Below, one piece after another: positions 38,069 to 47,081 of a stretch of 64,000 nucleotides of DNA; within the stretch, counting starts at the first letter, position 1, and every line of letters begins with the position of its first letter. Below the pieces are notes generated by a model. It did not search any database. It saw only the letters and a list, made by a program, of their open reading frames with translations, and was not told the DNA's origin. Made by a program: the position numbers and the translations under genes. Source of the stretch: Mycobacterium kubicae (GTDB lineage Bacteria > Actinomycetota > Actinomycetes > Mycobacteriales > Mycobacteriaceae); contig NZ_CP065047.1 in assembly GCF_015689175.1 (NCBI RefSeq), positions 3,224,001 through 3,288,000 on the forward strand, written 5' to 3'.

Positions 38069-39020
38069 CAGGCGCACCGGGAATCTCACCCGCGATCAGC
38101 AGCCCGCCGGAGGTCTGCGCGTCGGCCAACAGCAGCGAGGTCTCCTCGTCCACGCCCGAGAGGTCCACGTGCGCGGCGACCCACTCCAGGTTGCGCCGCG
38201 TGCCGCCGCTGACGTAACCCGCCGCCACAGCCTCCCGCGCGCCGGCCACGAACGGCACGGCGGTCGCGTCGATCACCGCCGTGACACCGCTGGCGCGGGC
38301 CAACTTGTGCAGGTGTCCCAGCAGGCCGAAGCCGGTGACGTCGGTCGCGCACTCGGCGCCCGCCGCCAGCGCCGCGCGGGCGGCCTCGGCGTTGAGGGTG
38401 GTCATGACGGCGATGGCCTCGTCGAAGCGTTCGCCGGTGGCCTTGTGACGGGTGTTGAGCACGCCGATTCCCAGCGGCTTGGTCAACGACAACGGAGTGC
38501 CGGGCTTGCCGGCGTCGTTGCGCAGCAACCGGTCCGGGTCGGCTATTCCGGTCACCGCCAGCCCGTACTTGGGCTCTGGGTCATCGACGCTGTGGCCGCC
38601 GGCCAGAAAGCACCCCGCCGCGGCGCACACCTGCGCCCCGCCGCGCAACGTCTCGGCGGCCAACTCGAAAGGCAGCACATCGCGCGGCCAGCCCAGCACG
38701 TTGACCGCCACCACCGGGCGCCCGCCCATCGCGTACACGTCGGACAGCGCGTTGGCGGCCGCAATGCGGCCCCAGTCGTAGGGGTCGTCCACGACGGGGG
38801 TGAAGAAATCCGTCGTCGCGATCAGCGCGATGCCGCCCTCGATGCGCACGACGGCCGCGTCGTCGCCGGTTTCCAGGCCGACCAGGAGTTCACCGGCCGG
38901 ATTCTGCGGTATGGCGCCGGTCAGCCCGCGGACCACGTCTTCGAGTTCGCCGGGCGGGATCTTGCAGGCGCACCCACCGCCGTGGGCGTACTGCGTCAGT
39001 CGGTAGGTCACGGCGTCCAT
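38013..39020 (-). CDS. selD: Selenide, water dikinase (selenophosphate synthetase)
   Basis: A 335-residue enzyme that makes selenophosphate, the selenium donor for Sec-tRNA. YAHGGGCACKIPPGEL holds the active-site residue at position 17 as Cys, not Sec, so selD itself does not depend on UGA decoding. Further motifs are ETGDDAAV, TTDFFTPVVDDPYDWGRIAAANALSDVYAMGG and DVTGFGLLGHLHKLA. I use MDAVTYRLTQYA (ATG 39018-39020); ATG at 39032 would add MATI. The gene lies head to head with tRNA-Sec, only 19 nt away, and its 3' end overlaps cydB by 56 nt. Confidence 0.95.
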   Translation of the reverse strand: MDAVTYRLTQYAHGGGCACKIPPGELEDVVRGLTGAIPQNPAGELLVGLETGDDAAVVRIEGGIALIATTDFFTPVVDDPYDWGRIAAANALSDVYAMGGRPVVAVNVLGWPRDVLPFELAAETLRGGAQVCAAAGCFLAGGHSVDDPEPKYGLAVTGIADPDRLLRNDAGKPGTPLSLTKPLGIGVLNTRHKATGERFDEAIAVMTTLNAEAARAALAAGAECATDVTGFGLLGHLHKLARASGVTAVIDATAVPFVAGAREAVAAGYVSGGTRRNLEWVAAHVDLSGVDEETSLLLADAQTSGGLLIAGEIPGAPVIGELVARQEHSIVVRSG

Positions 39021-39023
39021 AAT
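39018..39023 (+). promoter_or_regulatory. Candidate -10 element for tRNA-Sec
   Basis: CATAAT lies 17 nt before the mature 5' end of tRNA-Sec, the best -10-like hexamer upstream of it. It sits over the selD start codon, read on the other strand. No convincing -35 is visible at 17-18 nt spacing (GTCAGT at 38995-39000). Weak evidence, recorded because the tRNA promoter must lie inside selD if it has its own. Confidence 0.3.
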
Positions 39024-39039
39024 TGTCGCCATGGTCCAG

Positions 39040-39134
39040 GGAGGCGTGTCCGGTCTGGTGACCGGCGCGGTCTTCAAAACCGTCGAGCGGCAGACGCTGC
39101 CGTTGGCGGGTTCGATTCCCGTCCGCCTCCGCCA
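39040..39134 (+). tRNA. selC: tRNA-Sec (anticodon TCA)
   Basis: A 95-nt selenocysteine tRNA. The acceptor arm GGAGGCG pairs with CGCCTCC near the 3' end, which has an encoded CCA. The anticodon loop CTTCAAA (39072-39078) presents UCA at 39074-39076. A long variable arm folds around CGGCA-GACGC-TGCCG, and the T arm GCGGGTTCGATTCCCGT completes the elongated acceptor/T stack typical of tRNA-Sec. It is charged with Ser, converted by SelA, delivered by SelB. It lies 14 nt before selA on the same strand. Confidence 0.97.
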
Positions 39135-39148
39135 CCCTGGTACCTGAG

Positions 39149-40429
39149 ATGACCGATCCGCGCCGACGCGTGCCCGGCACCGACGCGCTGCTGGCCGATC
39201 CGCGCCTCGCCGAGGCCCAGCGGGTGCTGGGCCGGGCACTGGTCAAGTCGGTGATCGCGACCGCCCAGCAGCGGGCCCGCGCCGGTGAAATCGAACCCGA
39301 GCAGGTGGCCGACCACGCGGTGGCTGCCATGCCGGCCACCGCGTCCAGCCTGCGGCCGGTGATCAACGCGACCGGCGTAATCGTGCACACCAACCTGGGC
39401 CGCGCGCCGCTGTCTGCGGCGGCACTGGCCGCCGTGGTCACCGCGGGCCGGGCGACCGATGTCGAGTTCGACCTGGTCACCGGGCAGCGCGCCCGCCGCG
39501 GGCGCGGCACCTTGGCGGCGCTGGCCCGGGCGGTGCCCGCGGCGGGCGGCGTCCACATGGTGAACAACAACGCCGCCGCGTTGCTGCTGACCGCCCTGAC
39601 CCTGGCGCCGGGCAAAGAGATCGTGCTCAGCCGCGGCGAACTGGTGGAGATCGGCGACGGGTTCCGCATCCCCGAGCTGTTGGCGTCCACCGGCGCGCGG
39701 CTACGCGAGGTCGGCACCACCAACCGCACCAACCTGCGCGACTACACCGACGCCATCGGACCGGACACCGGTTTCGTGCTCAAGGTGCATCCGTCGAACT
39801 TCCACGTCACCGGGTTCACCTCAGCGGTCGACGTCGCCGAGCTGGCGGGCCTGGGGGTTCCGCTGGTGGTCGACATCGGCTCCGGGCTGCTGGCCCCGCA
39901 CCCGCTGCTACCCGACGAGCCGGATGCCACTTCGGTGTTGCGCGCCGGCGCCGACCTGGTCACCGCCAGCGGGGACAAACTGCTCGGCGGGCCGCAGGCC
40001 GGTCTGCTGCTCGGCGATGCCGAGCTGGTCGAGCGGCTACGCCGCCATCCCGCGGCGCGCGCGCTGCGTGTGGACAAGCTCACCCTGGCGGCGCTGGAAG
40101 CCACCTTGACCGGGCCGCCGCCGCCGGTGACCCAGGCGCTGGGCGCCGACGTCACCGCGCTGCGGGCCCGCGCCGAACACGTGGCCGCCCAGCTCGCCGA
40201 CGCGACCGCGGTCGACTCCGTCGCGGCGGTCGGCGGCGGCGGCGCGCCGCAGGTGCGGCTCCCCAGCGCCGCGGTCAGCCTGCCCGAGTCGTACGCCGCG
40301 CGGCTGCGCACCGGCGACCCACCGGTGGTGGGCCGCATCGAGGCCGGGCGCTGCCTGCTGGACCTGCGCACGGTCGCCCCCGACGAGGACGAGTTGCTAG
40401 TGGCCGCGGTACGCGCATGTTCGTCATAG
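39149..40429 (+). CDS. selA: L-seryl-tRNA(Sec) selenium transferase
   Basis: A 426-residue PLP enzyme that converts Ser-tRNA(Sec) to Sec-tRNA(Sec) using selenophosphate. Motifs are VINATGVIVHTNLGRAPLS, MVNNNAAALLLTAL, SRGELVEIGDGFRIPEL and VTASGDKLLGGPQAGLL with the PLP lysine at residue 277, then the C-terminal substrate domain. The start ATG is 14 nt after tRNA-Sec. Its 3' end overlaps selB by 13 nt. Confidence 0.97.
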   Translation: MTDPRRRVPGTDALLADPRLAEAQRVLGRALVKSVIATAQQRARAGEIEPEQVADHAVAAMPATASSLRPVINATGVIVHTNLGRAPLSAAALAAVVTAGRATDVEFDLVTGQRARRGRGTLAALARAVPAAGGVHMVNNNAAALLLTALTLAPGKEIVLSRGELVEIGDGFRIPELLASTGARLREVGTTNRTNLRDYTDAIGPDTGFVLKVHPSNFHVTGFTSAVDVAELAGLGVPLVVDIGSGLLAPHPLLPDEPDATSVLRAGADLVTASGDKLLGGPQAGLLLGDAELVERLRRHPAARALRVDKLTLAALEATLTGPPPPVTQALGADVTALRARAEHVAAQLADATAVDSVAAVGGGGAPQVRLPSAAVSLPESYAARLRTGDPPVVGRIEAGRCLLDLRTVAPDEDELLVAAVRACSS

Positions 40430-42120
40430 CCACCGCCGGGCACGTCGACCACGGCAAATCGACCCTGGTGCACCGGCTTACCGGCATGTGGCCGGACCGG
40501 CTGGCCGAAGAGCAGCGCCGCGGCCTGACCATCGACCTGGGCTTCGCGTGGACCGACCTGGACGGGCGGCAGGTGGCGTTCGTCGACGTACCCGGCCACG
40601 AACGCTTCGTGGCCAACATGCTCGCCGGAGTGGGTGCGGTGCCCGCGGCCAGCCCGGTGCTGTTCGTCGTGGCGGCCACCGAAGGCTGGATGCCGCAGTC
40701 GACCGAGCACCTCGCCGCCCTGAATGCCCTGGGCGTCAGCCACGCGCTGCTGGTGATCAGCAAGGCCGACCTCGCTGACCCGGCGGTGGCCATCGAGCAG
40801 GCGCGGCACCAGTTCGCGGCCACGTCGCTGGCCGACCCGCCCGTCGCGCTGGGCACCGAACTGGACCAGGTGCGCGCCGAGCTGGGCAGCTTGCTCGACC
40901 GGTTGCCGCCGCCCGACCGGGCCGCCGACGTCCGGTTGTGGGTGGACCGCTCCTTCACCGTGCGCGGCGCCGGGACCGTGGTCACCGGGACCCTCACCGC
41001 GGGCACCGTCCGAGTGGGTGACGAGCTCGACCACGCCGGACGCCGGGTCACCGTCCGGGGCCTGCAAACGTTGGGCCGCGAGGTTACCGAGGTGGGGGCG
41101 GTGGCGCGCGTCGCGATCAACCTGCGCGGCGTCGACCGCCACGACATTCGCCGTGGTGACGCCGTGCGCACGCCGGGTGCGTGGCTGGACAGCGCCGAGA
41201 TCGACGTCGCGTTGCGCAAGCCGGACAACCTGCACCGCGAGCTGGTGCTGCACGTCGGGTCGGCGGCGGTGCCGGTACACGTGCGTCCACTGGGGACCAC
41301 CGGGGCGCGGCTGCGGCTGGCCCGGCCGCTGCCGCTGCGGGTGGGTGATGCCGGATTGCTGCGCGACCCCGGCGAGCACCGCATCGCCGCCGGCATCGAG
41401 GTGCTCGACGTGCGGCCACCGGCGCTGCGGCGCCGCGGCGCGGCACGAGCCCGGGCCGAAGAACTGGCCAGCGGCAGCGTCCGGCCACCGGCGTACGCAC
41501 GAGCCGCCCAGTTACGGGCCATGGGCGTGGCGCCGGCCGGTCAGCGGGTGGGTGACTGGGTGGTGGACCCGCAGTGGTGGGCGCGCCGGCGCGAGCTGGC
41601 CGTTGCGGCCGTGCAGCGCTGGGCCGCCGACCACGACGTCGCGGCGGGGATGCCGTTGGAGACCCTGCGCCAGCAGCTGGGGCTGCCGGCCGCCGAACTG
41701 GTGGCGGTCCTGGTTGACGGCACCGGCCTGGAGGTGAGCGACGGCGTGGTGCGGCCACCGGGAGCCGGTCTGCCGGCGCGGGTCGATAAGGCGGTGCGCA
41801 CGGTCGAAGAGTGGCTGGCCGAGGACCCGTTCCGAGCCCCCGAGGCCGCCGAGCTAGCTGAATTGAGGCTGGGTCCGCGGGAGCTGGCAGCGGCAGTGCG
41901 CGCCGGCCGGCTGCAACGGATCGCCGACGGCATCGTGTTGGGCCCCGACGCGTTCGAGCGCGCCCGCCAGATCCTGGCGGCGCTGCCCCAACCCTTCACC
42001 GTCAGCGACGCCCGCCGCGCGTTGCGCACCACCCGCCGGGTGGCGGTTCCGTTGCTCGAGCAGCTGGACGCGCGACGCATCACTCGCCGAGCAAGCGACA
42101 GCAGCCGAACGGTGGTCTGA
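40417..42120 (+). CDS. selB: Selenocysteine-specific elongation factor SelB
   Basis: A 567-residue GTPase. The EF-Tu-like G domain has AGHVDHGKSTL (G1, residues 7-17), DVPGHERFVANML (G3) and ISKADLADP (G4), followed by two beta-barrel domains to about residue 300. The C-terminal third (about 330-567) carries the winged-helix repeats that bind the SECIS hairpin, with the last one rich in Arg. It is shorter than E. coli SelB (about 614). It overlaps the end of selA. Confidence 0.95.
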   Translation: MFVIATAGHVDHGKSTLVHRLTGMWPDRLAEEQRRGLTIDLGFAWTDLDGRQVAFVDVPGHERFVANMLAGVGAVPAASPVLFVVAATEGWMPQSTEHLAALNALGVSHALLVISKADLADPAVAIEQARHQFAATSLADPPVALGTELDQVRAELGSLLDRLPPPDRAADVRLWVDRSFTVRGAGTVVTGTLTAGTVRVGDELDHAGRRVTVRGLQTLGREVTEVGAVARVAINLRGVDRHDIRRGDAVRTPGAWLDSAEIDVALRKPDNLHRELVLHVGSAAVPVHVRPLGTTGARLRLARPLPLRVGDAGLLRDPGEHRIAAGIEVLDVRPPALRRRGAARARAEELASGSVRPPAYARAAQLRAMGVAPAGQRVGDWVVDPQWWARRRELAVAAVQRWAADHDVAAGMPLETLRQQLGLPAAELVAVLVDGTGLEVSDGVVRPPGAGLPARVDKAVRTVEEWLAEDPFRAPEAAELAELRLGPRELAAAVRAGRLQRIADGIVLGPDAFERARQILAALPQPFTVSDARRALRTTRRVAVPLLEQLDARRITRRASDSSRTVV

Positions 42121-42185
42121 CGACGGCTTCGTTTGTCCCTCGGGCAAGCGGGTACGCCCCGTCCGAGGCGGTCCGAGGAGTGGAT

Positions 42186-42746
42186 ATGGCTGACATTCAA
42201 ACCGGCAACATCGTCGACGACATCGTCGCCGACCACCGAGAATTCGAGAGCGTCTTCACCGAGCTCGAGTCCGGTGGAGACCCCCGCACCCAACCGGAAC
42301 TGGTCGAGCACGTCATCGCCGGGATCGTGCGGCATGCGGTCGCCGAAGAGCAATACGTCTATCCGGCCGCCCGCGAACTATTGCCCGACGGCGACGAGAT
42401 CGTCGGTCACGAGCTCAAGGAGCACTCCAAGGCCGAAGAAGTGATGAAGGCCATCGAGCAGGCCGGCGCCGATGACCCGCGCTACGACGAGTTGGTTCGC
42501 CAGCTCATCGGCGACATCCGCCACCACATCGAGGAAGAGGAAAGCGACCTGCTTCCCAACCTCCGCGACGCTTGCCGACCCGAGCAGTTGCGCGAGCTCA
42601 GTGAGCAGTTCCACCGCGCCAAGAAGATTGCCCCCACCCGCCCGCACCCGTTGGCGCCCGATCACCCGCCGGCAAACCGGATCCTGGGACCGGGCGCCGG
42701 ACTGGTCGACCGGCTCCGCGACGCGCTCAGCGGACGCAACAGCTGA
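42186..42746 (+). CDS. Hemerythrin-domain protein
   Basis: A 186-residue four-helix HHE protein likely binding a di-iron centre. Ligand motifs are DHREFESVF, HVIAGIVRHAVAEEQYVYP, HELKEHSKAEEVM and IRHHIEEEESDLLPNL. A disordered Pro-rich stretch follows from about residue 148. The start ATG at 42186 has a GAGGAG site; GTG at 42180 is rejected. Mycobacterial hemerythrin-like proteins bind O2 or NO and affect oxidative-stress responses. Lying 40 nt before fdhA, it could sense or scavenge O2 near an oxygen-sensitive selenoenzyme (inference). Confidence 0.88.
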   Translation: MADIQTGNIVDDIVADHREFESVFTELESGGDPRTQPELVEHVIAGIVRHAVAEEQYVYPAARELLPDGDEIVGHELKEHSKAEEVMKAIEQAGADDPRYDELVRQLIGDIRHHIEEEESDLLPNLRDACRPEQLRELSEQFHRAKKIAPTRPHPLAPDHPPANRILGPGAGLVDRLRDALSGRNS

Positions 42747-42786
42747 GGCGCTGCGACAACGCCGCACGGATGGTTTGATTCCAAGA

Positions 42787-45700
42787 ATGGACTTCACCAA
42801 GCTGCTCCGGTCATGGCCGGTCTACCGGCAGTTGACCGGTGGCGACGCGCTGGGCCGCGGCCAAGCCGCCCAATCCGCCCACTCGGCTGCGCTGGAACCA
42901 CGCACCGCCACCGCGGACAGCGTCGCGCACTCGGTGTGCCCGTTCTGCGCGGTCGGGTGCGCGCAGAAGGTGTACGTCAAAGACGACAAGGTCGTGCAGA
43001 TCGAGGGCAACCCGGACAGCCCCATCTCGCGCGGCCGGCTGTGCCCCAAGGGGTCGGCCAGCAAGCAACTCGTCACCGGACCGCAGCGGGAAACCAAGGT
43101 GCGCTACCGGCCGCCCTATGCCACCGAATGGCAGGACCTCGACCTGGACACCGCCATGGACATGGTGGCCGACCGCGTGATCGACGCGCGGCGCAGAAGC
43201 TGGCAGGACTTCGACAAAGACCGCAACACGCTGCGCCGCACCATGGGCGTGGCCAGCCTCGGCGGCGCAACGCTGGACAACGAAGAGAACTACCTGATCA
43301 AGAAGCTGTTCACCGCGCTCGGCGCCCTGCAGATCGAAAACCAAGCCCGTATTTGACACAGCGCCACGGTTCCCGGTCTGGGAGCCTCCTTCGGTCGCGG
43401 CGGCGCGACGGACTATCAGCAAGACCTGGTCAACACCGACTTCATCGTCATCATGGGCTCGAACATGGCCGAGGCCCATCCCGTCGGCTTCCAATGGGTC
43501 ATGGAGGCGAAGGCGCGCGGCGTCGAAGTGGTCCACATCGATCCCCGCTTCACCCGCACCAGCGCCGTCGCCGACCGGCACGTGCCGCTGCGCGCCGGCA
43601 GCGACATCGCCTTCCTGGGCGGGGTGATCAACTACATCCTGTCCAATGAGCTGGACTTCCGTGAGTACGTCACCGCGTACACCAACGCCTCCTTCCTGGT
43701 CGACGAGGCCTTCCAGGACACCGAGGACCTCGACGGGCTATTCAGCGGTTACGACCACGAGACCGCGTCCTACGACCCGGCCAGCTGGCACTATGAGTCC
43801 ACCGGGGCTGGCGGACGCGGCGGGTCGGGCGCCAAAGAACGCGGCGCCCCCAATCAGCTGGGCTCCGGCGGCGCGGCGGTGGAAGGCGGCGCCGGTGACA
43901 TCCCGTCGGACCCCACGCTGCAGCATCCGCGCTGCGTCTACCAGATCCTCAAGCGGCACTACGCCCGCTACACCCCGGAGATGGTCGAGCGGGTGTGCGG
44001 GGTGCCGGCGGAATCCTTCCTGCAGGTGGCCCGGGCCTGGGCGCAGAACTCCGGCCGGGAACGCACCGCCGCGCTGGTGTACAGCGTGGGTTGGACCCAG
44101 CATTCGATGGGCGCCCAATACATCCGCGCGGGCTCGATCATTCAGCTGCTGCTGGGCAATATCGGGCGGCCCGGCGGCGGCGTGTTCGCGTTGCGCGGGC
44201 ATGCCAGCATTCAGGGCTCCACGGACATACCCACGCTGTTCAACCTGCTGCCCGGCTACCTGCCCATGCCGCACGCCGGCCAGGCCACCATGTCGGACTA
44301 CCTCGACGCCGTCGTCAGCGGCAGCCAGAAAGGCTTCTGGCACAACGCCGACGCTTACCTGATCTCCCTGCTCAAGGAGTACTGGGGCGAGTACGCCACC
44401 GCCGAGAACGACTACTGCTTCGACTATCTGCCGCGCATCAGCGGAGACCACGGCACCTACCGCACGGTCATGGACATGGTCGACGGCAAGGTGTTCGGCT
44501 ACTTCCTGCTGGGCCAGAACCCGGCGGTCGGCTCGGCGCACGGGCGGCTGCAACGGTTGGGCATGGCCAACCTGGACTGGCTGGTGGTGCGCGACCTGGT
44601 GATGATCGAAAGCGCCACGTTCTGGAAAGAGGCGCCCGAGATCGAGACCGGGGAGATCGCCCCGGAGTCCTGCCGCACCGAGGTGTTCTTCTTCCCCGCC
44701 GCCTCGCACGTGGAGAAGGCCGGCACGTTCACCCAGACGCAGCGGATGCTGCAGTGGCGGGAGAAGGCGGTCGAACCGCCCGGCGACGCCCGTTCGGAGC
44801 TGTGGTTCTTCTACCACCTGGGCCGGATCCTGCGAGAGAAGCTGGCCGGCTCCACCGACGAGCGTGACCGGCCGCTGCTCGAGCTGTTCTGGGACTACGA
44901 GACCGACGGTGACGAACCCTCCGGCGAAGACGTGCTGCGGCGCATCAGCGGCATCGACCTGACGACCGGACGCGCGGTAGACGGCTACACCGACCTGAAG
45001 GCCGACGGCAGCACCGCATGCGGCTGCTGGATCTACAGCGGTGTGTACGCCGACGAGGTCAACCAGGCCGCCCGCCGCAAACCACACGACCAGCAAGGCC
45101 CGTATGACAACGAGTGGGGCTGGACGTGGCCGATGAACCGGCGCGTGCTCTACAACCGCGCCTCGGCCGACCCGCAAGGCCGGCCGTGGAGCGAGCGCAA
45201 GAAGCTGATCTGGTGGGACCCCGACCAGGGCGAGTGGACCGGTTACGACATCCCCGACTTCGAGAAGAACAAGCCGCCGGACTATCGCCCGCCTGACGGC
45301 GCGGTGGGCGTCGCGGCGCTGCACGGAGACGACCCGTTCATCATGCAAGCCGACGGCAAGGCGTGGCTGTTCGCGCCCAACGGCCTGGCCGATGGTCCCC
45401 TGCCCACCCACTACGAGCCGCACGAATCACCCACGCGCAACGCGCTTTACGCCCAGCAGGGCAACCCGACCCGGATCGTGTACGGCCGCGAAGACAATCC
45501 GTCGAACCCGGCACCTCCGGAGGCGCACGGCGAAGTGTTCCCGTTCGTGTTCACCGCGGCGCGGCTGACCGAGCACCACACCGCCGGCGGCATGAGCCGG
45601 CAACTGCCCTACCTCGCCGAACTGCAGCCGGGGTTGTTCGTCGAGGTGTCACCGGAATTGGCCGCCGCGCGCGGGCTGACGCACATGCAGTGGGCGCACG

Positions 45701-46065
45701 TGATCACCAGCCGCACCGCGGTGGACGCCCGCGTCTTCGTAACCGACCGGATGAAGCCGCTGCGCATCGAAGACCGCGTGGTGCACCAGGTTTGGATGCC
45801 CTACCACTGGGGACACTCGGGGCTGGTGGACGGTGACGTGGTCAACGACCTGCTCGGCGTGGTCGCCGACCCCAACGTGTTCATCCAGGAAAGCAAGGTC
45901 GCCACCTGTGACGTTCGGGCCGGCCGGCGGCCGCGGGGGCCCGAACTGCTGGACTACGTCGCCGATTACCGACGGCGAGCCGGGATCACGGTGCAGACAG
46001 GGACGCACCTGGACACCACCGCGCCGGACCGGGTCACGCATACCGAGCCGGAGGGAACCCCATGA
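42787..46065 (+). CDS. fdhA: Formate dehydrogenase catalytic subunit, selenocysteine-containing
   Basis: A 1092-residue molybdenum/tungsten bis-MGD protein that needs readthrough of TGA at 43354-43356 as Sec190. The sequence flows across it as ENQARI-U-HSATVPGLGASFGRGG, matching the Sec-His pair of the FdnG/FdhN family. The N-terminal 4Fe-4S ligands are Cys51, 54, 58 and 86 (CPFCAVGC...CPKG). GSNMAEAHPVGFQWVMEAKARG, DPRFTRTSAVAD and LQHPRCVYQILKRHYARYTPEMVERVCG follow, then the C-terminal MGD domain. The N-terminus has no twin-arginine signal. The gene is not a pseudogene; the frame is open on both sides of the single TGA. Confidence 0.96.
43368..43386 (+). promoter_or_regulatory. Bacterial SECIS hairpin in fdhA
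   Basis: GGTTCCCGGTCTGGGAGCC folds as a 7-bp stem (with one G-U) and the loop GGTCT at 43375-43379. It begins 11 nt after the TGA. The E. coli fdhF SECIS, from memory, has the same 11-nt distance, the same GGUU start and the same GGUCU loop that SelB binds. Strong support for Sec insertion. Confidence 0.9.
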
Positions 46066-47081
46066 GCGACAACAGCTTCTACGGCCCGCTACCTGACCCG
46101 GCGGCCAACGCCGGCTACTCCCCCGACCACCCGCCGCGGGTGGGATTCTTCACCGACACCTCGGTGTGTATCGGTTGCAAGGCGTGTGAGGTGGCCTGCA
46201 AGGAATGGAACATGGTGCCCGAGGACGGGTTCAACCTGCTGGGGATGTCCATGGACAACACCGGCAACCTGGGTGCGGACAGTTGGCGACACGTGGCGTT
46301 CATCGAGCAGGCCCGCCCGCTGGGCGATCAAGACCCCGGCCTGACCGATCTGCCGACGGGGCCGCCGGCGAGCGAGCGATCGGCTCAGATCACCGCGGCG
46401 GCGATCGAGGCCATGCCCGAGGGCGGCGCGGAGCTGGGCAACGTGTCGGTGGACCTGGGCGTGCCGAAATTCGAGCGTCCCGGCGACGGCAGCGGGGCGG
46501 AGTCGCGCACCTCGTTTCGCTGGTTGATGAGCTCGGATGTGTGCAAACACTGCACCCACGCCGGCTGCCTGGACGTGTGCCCGACCGGTGCGTTGTTCCG
46601 CACCGAGTTCGGCACCGTCGTTGTGCAGCAAGACATCTGCAATGGCTGCGGGTACTGCGTGTCCGGCTGCCCGTACGGGGTGATCGACCGGCGCGAGGGT
46701 GACGGCCGGGCCTGGAAATGCACGCTGTGCTATGACCGGCTGCACGACAACCTGGAGCCGGCGTGCGCGAAAGCCTGCCCCACCAAGTCGATTCAGTTCG
46801 GCGTCCTGGACGAACTGCGCGAGCGCGCCGCGCGGCGCGTCGAGGAATTGCACGAGCGCGGCGTTCCCGAAGCGCGTCTGTACGGCAACGACCCCAACGA
46901 CGGCGTGGGCGGCGACGGCGCCTTCTTTCTGCTGTTGGACGAGCCCGAGGTGTACGGCTTGCCGCCGGATCCGGTGGTGCCGACCCGCGACGCGCCGGCC
47001 ATGTGGCGGTTCGCCGGCATCGCCGCTTCGGCGTTCGTCGCGGCGGCGGTGTCGTCGTTTTTGGGCCGGGGCCGACGATGA
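46062..47081 (+). CDS. fdhB: Formate dehydrogenase iron-sulfur subunit
   Basis: A 339-residue subunit with four 4Fe-4S motifs: CIGCKACEVACKEWN (Cys36, 39, 42, 46), CKHCTHAGCLDVCP, CNGCGYCVSGCP, and CTLCYDR with CAKACPTKSI. These relay electrons from FdhA to the membrane. A linker of about 70 residues between the first and second motifs is longer than a typical minimal subunit. A C-terminal hydrophobic stretch (FAGIAASAFVAAAVSSFL) anchors it. The ATG overlaps the fdhA TGA, and its own stop overlaps the nrfD ATG. Confidence 0.95.
   Translation: MSDNSFYGPLPDPAANAGYSPDHPPRVGFFTDTSVCIGCKACEVACKEWNMVPEDGFNLLGMSMDNTGNLGADSWRHVAFIEQARPLGDQDPGLTDLPTGPPASERSAQITAAAIEAMPEGGAELGNVSVDLGVPKFERPGDGSGAESRTSFRWLMSSDVCKHCTHAGCLDVCPTGALFRTEFGTVVVQQDICNGCGYCVSGCPYGVIDRREGDGRAWKCTLCYDRLHDNLEPACAKACPTKSIQFGVLDELRERAARRVEELHERGVPEARLYGNDPNDGVGGDGAFFLLLDEPEVYGLPPDPVVPTRDAPAMWRFAGIAASAFVAAAVSSFLGRGRR

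Noticed and set aside
42787..43453. fdhA broken by a premature stop (pseudogene)
   Set aside because: One TGA only, in frame on both sides, at the Sec site, with SECIS hairpin and full Sec machinery nearby.
43738..45423. 561-aa minus-strand ORF inside fdhA
   Set aside because: Shadow frame of the catalytic subunit.
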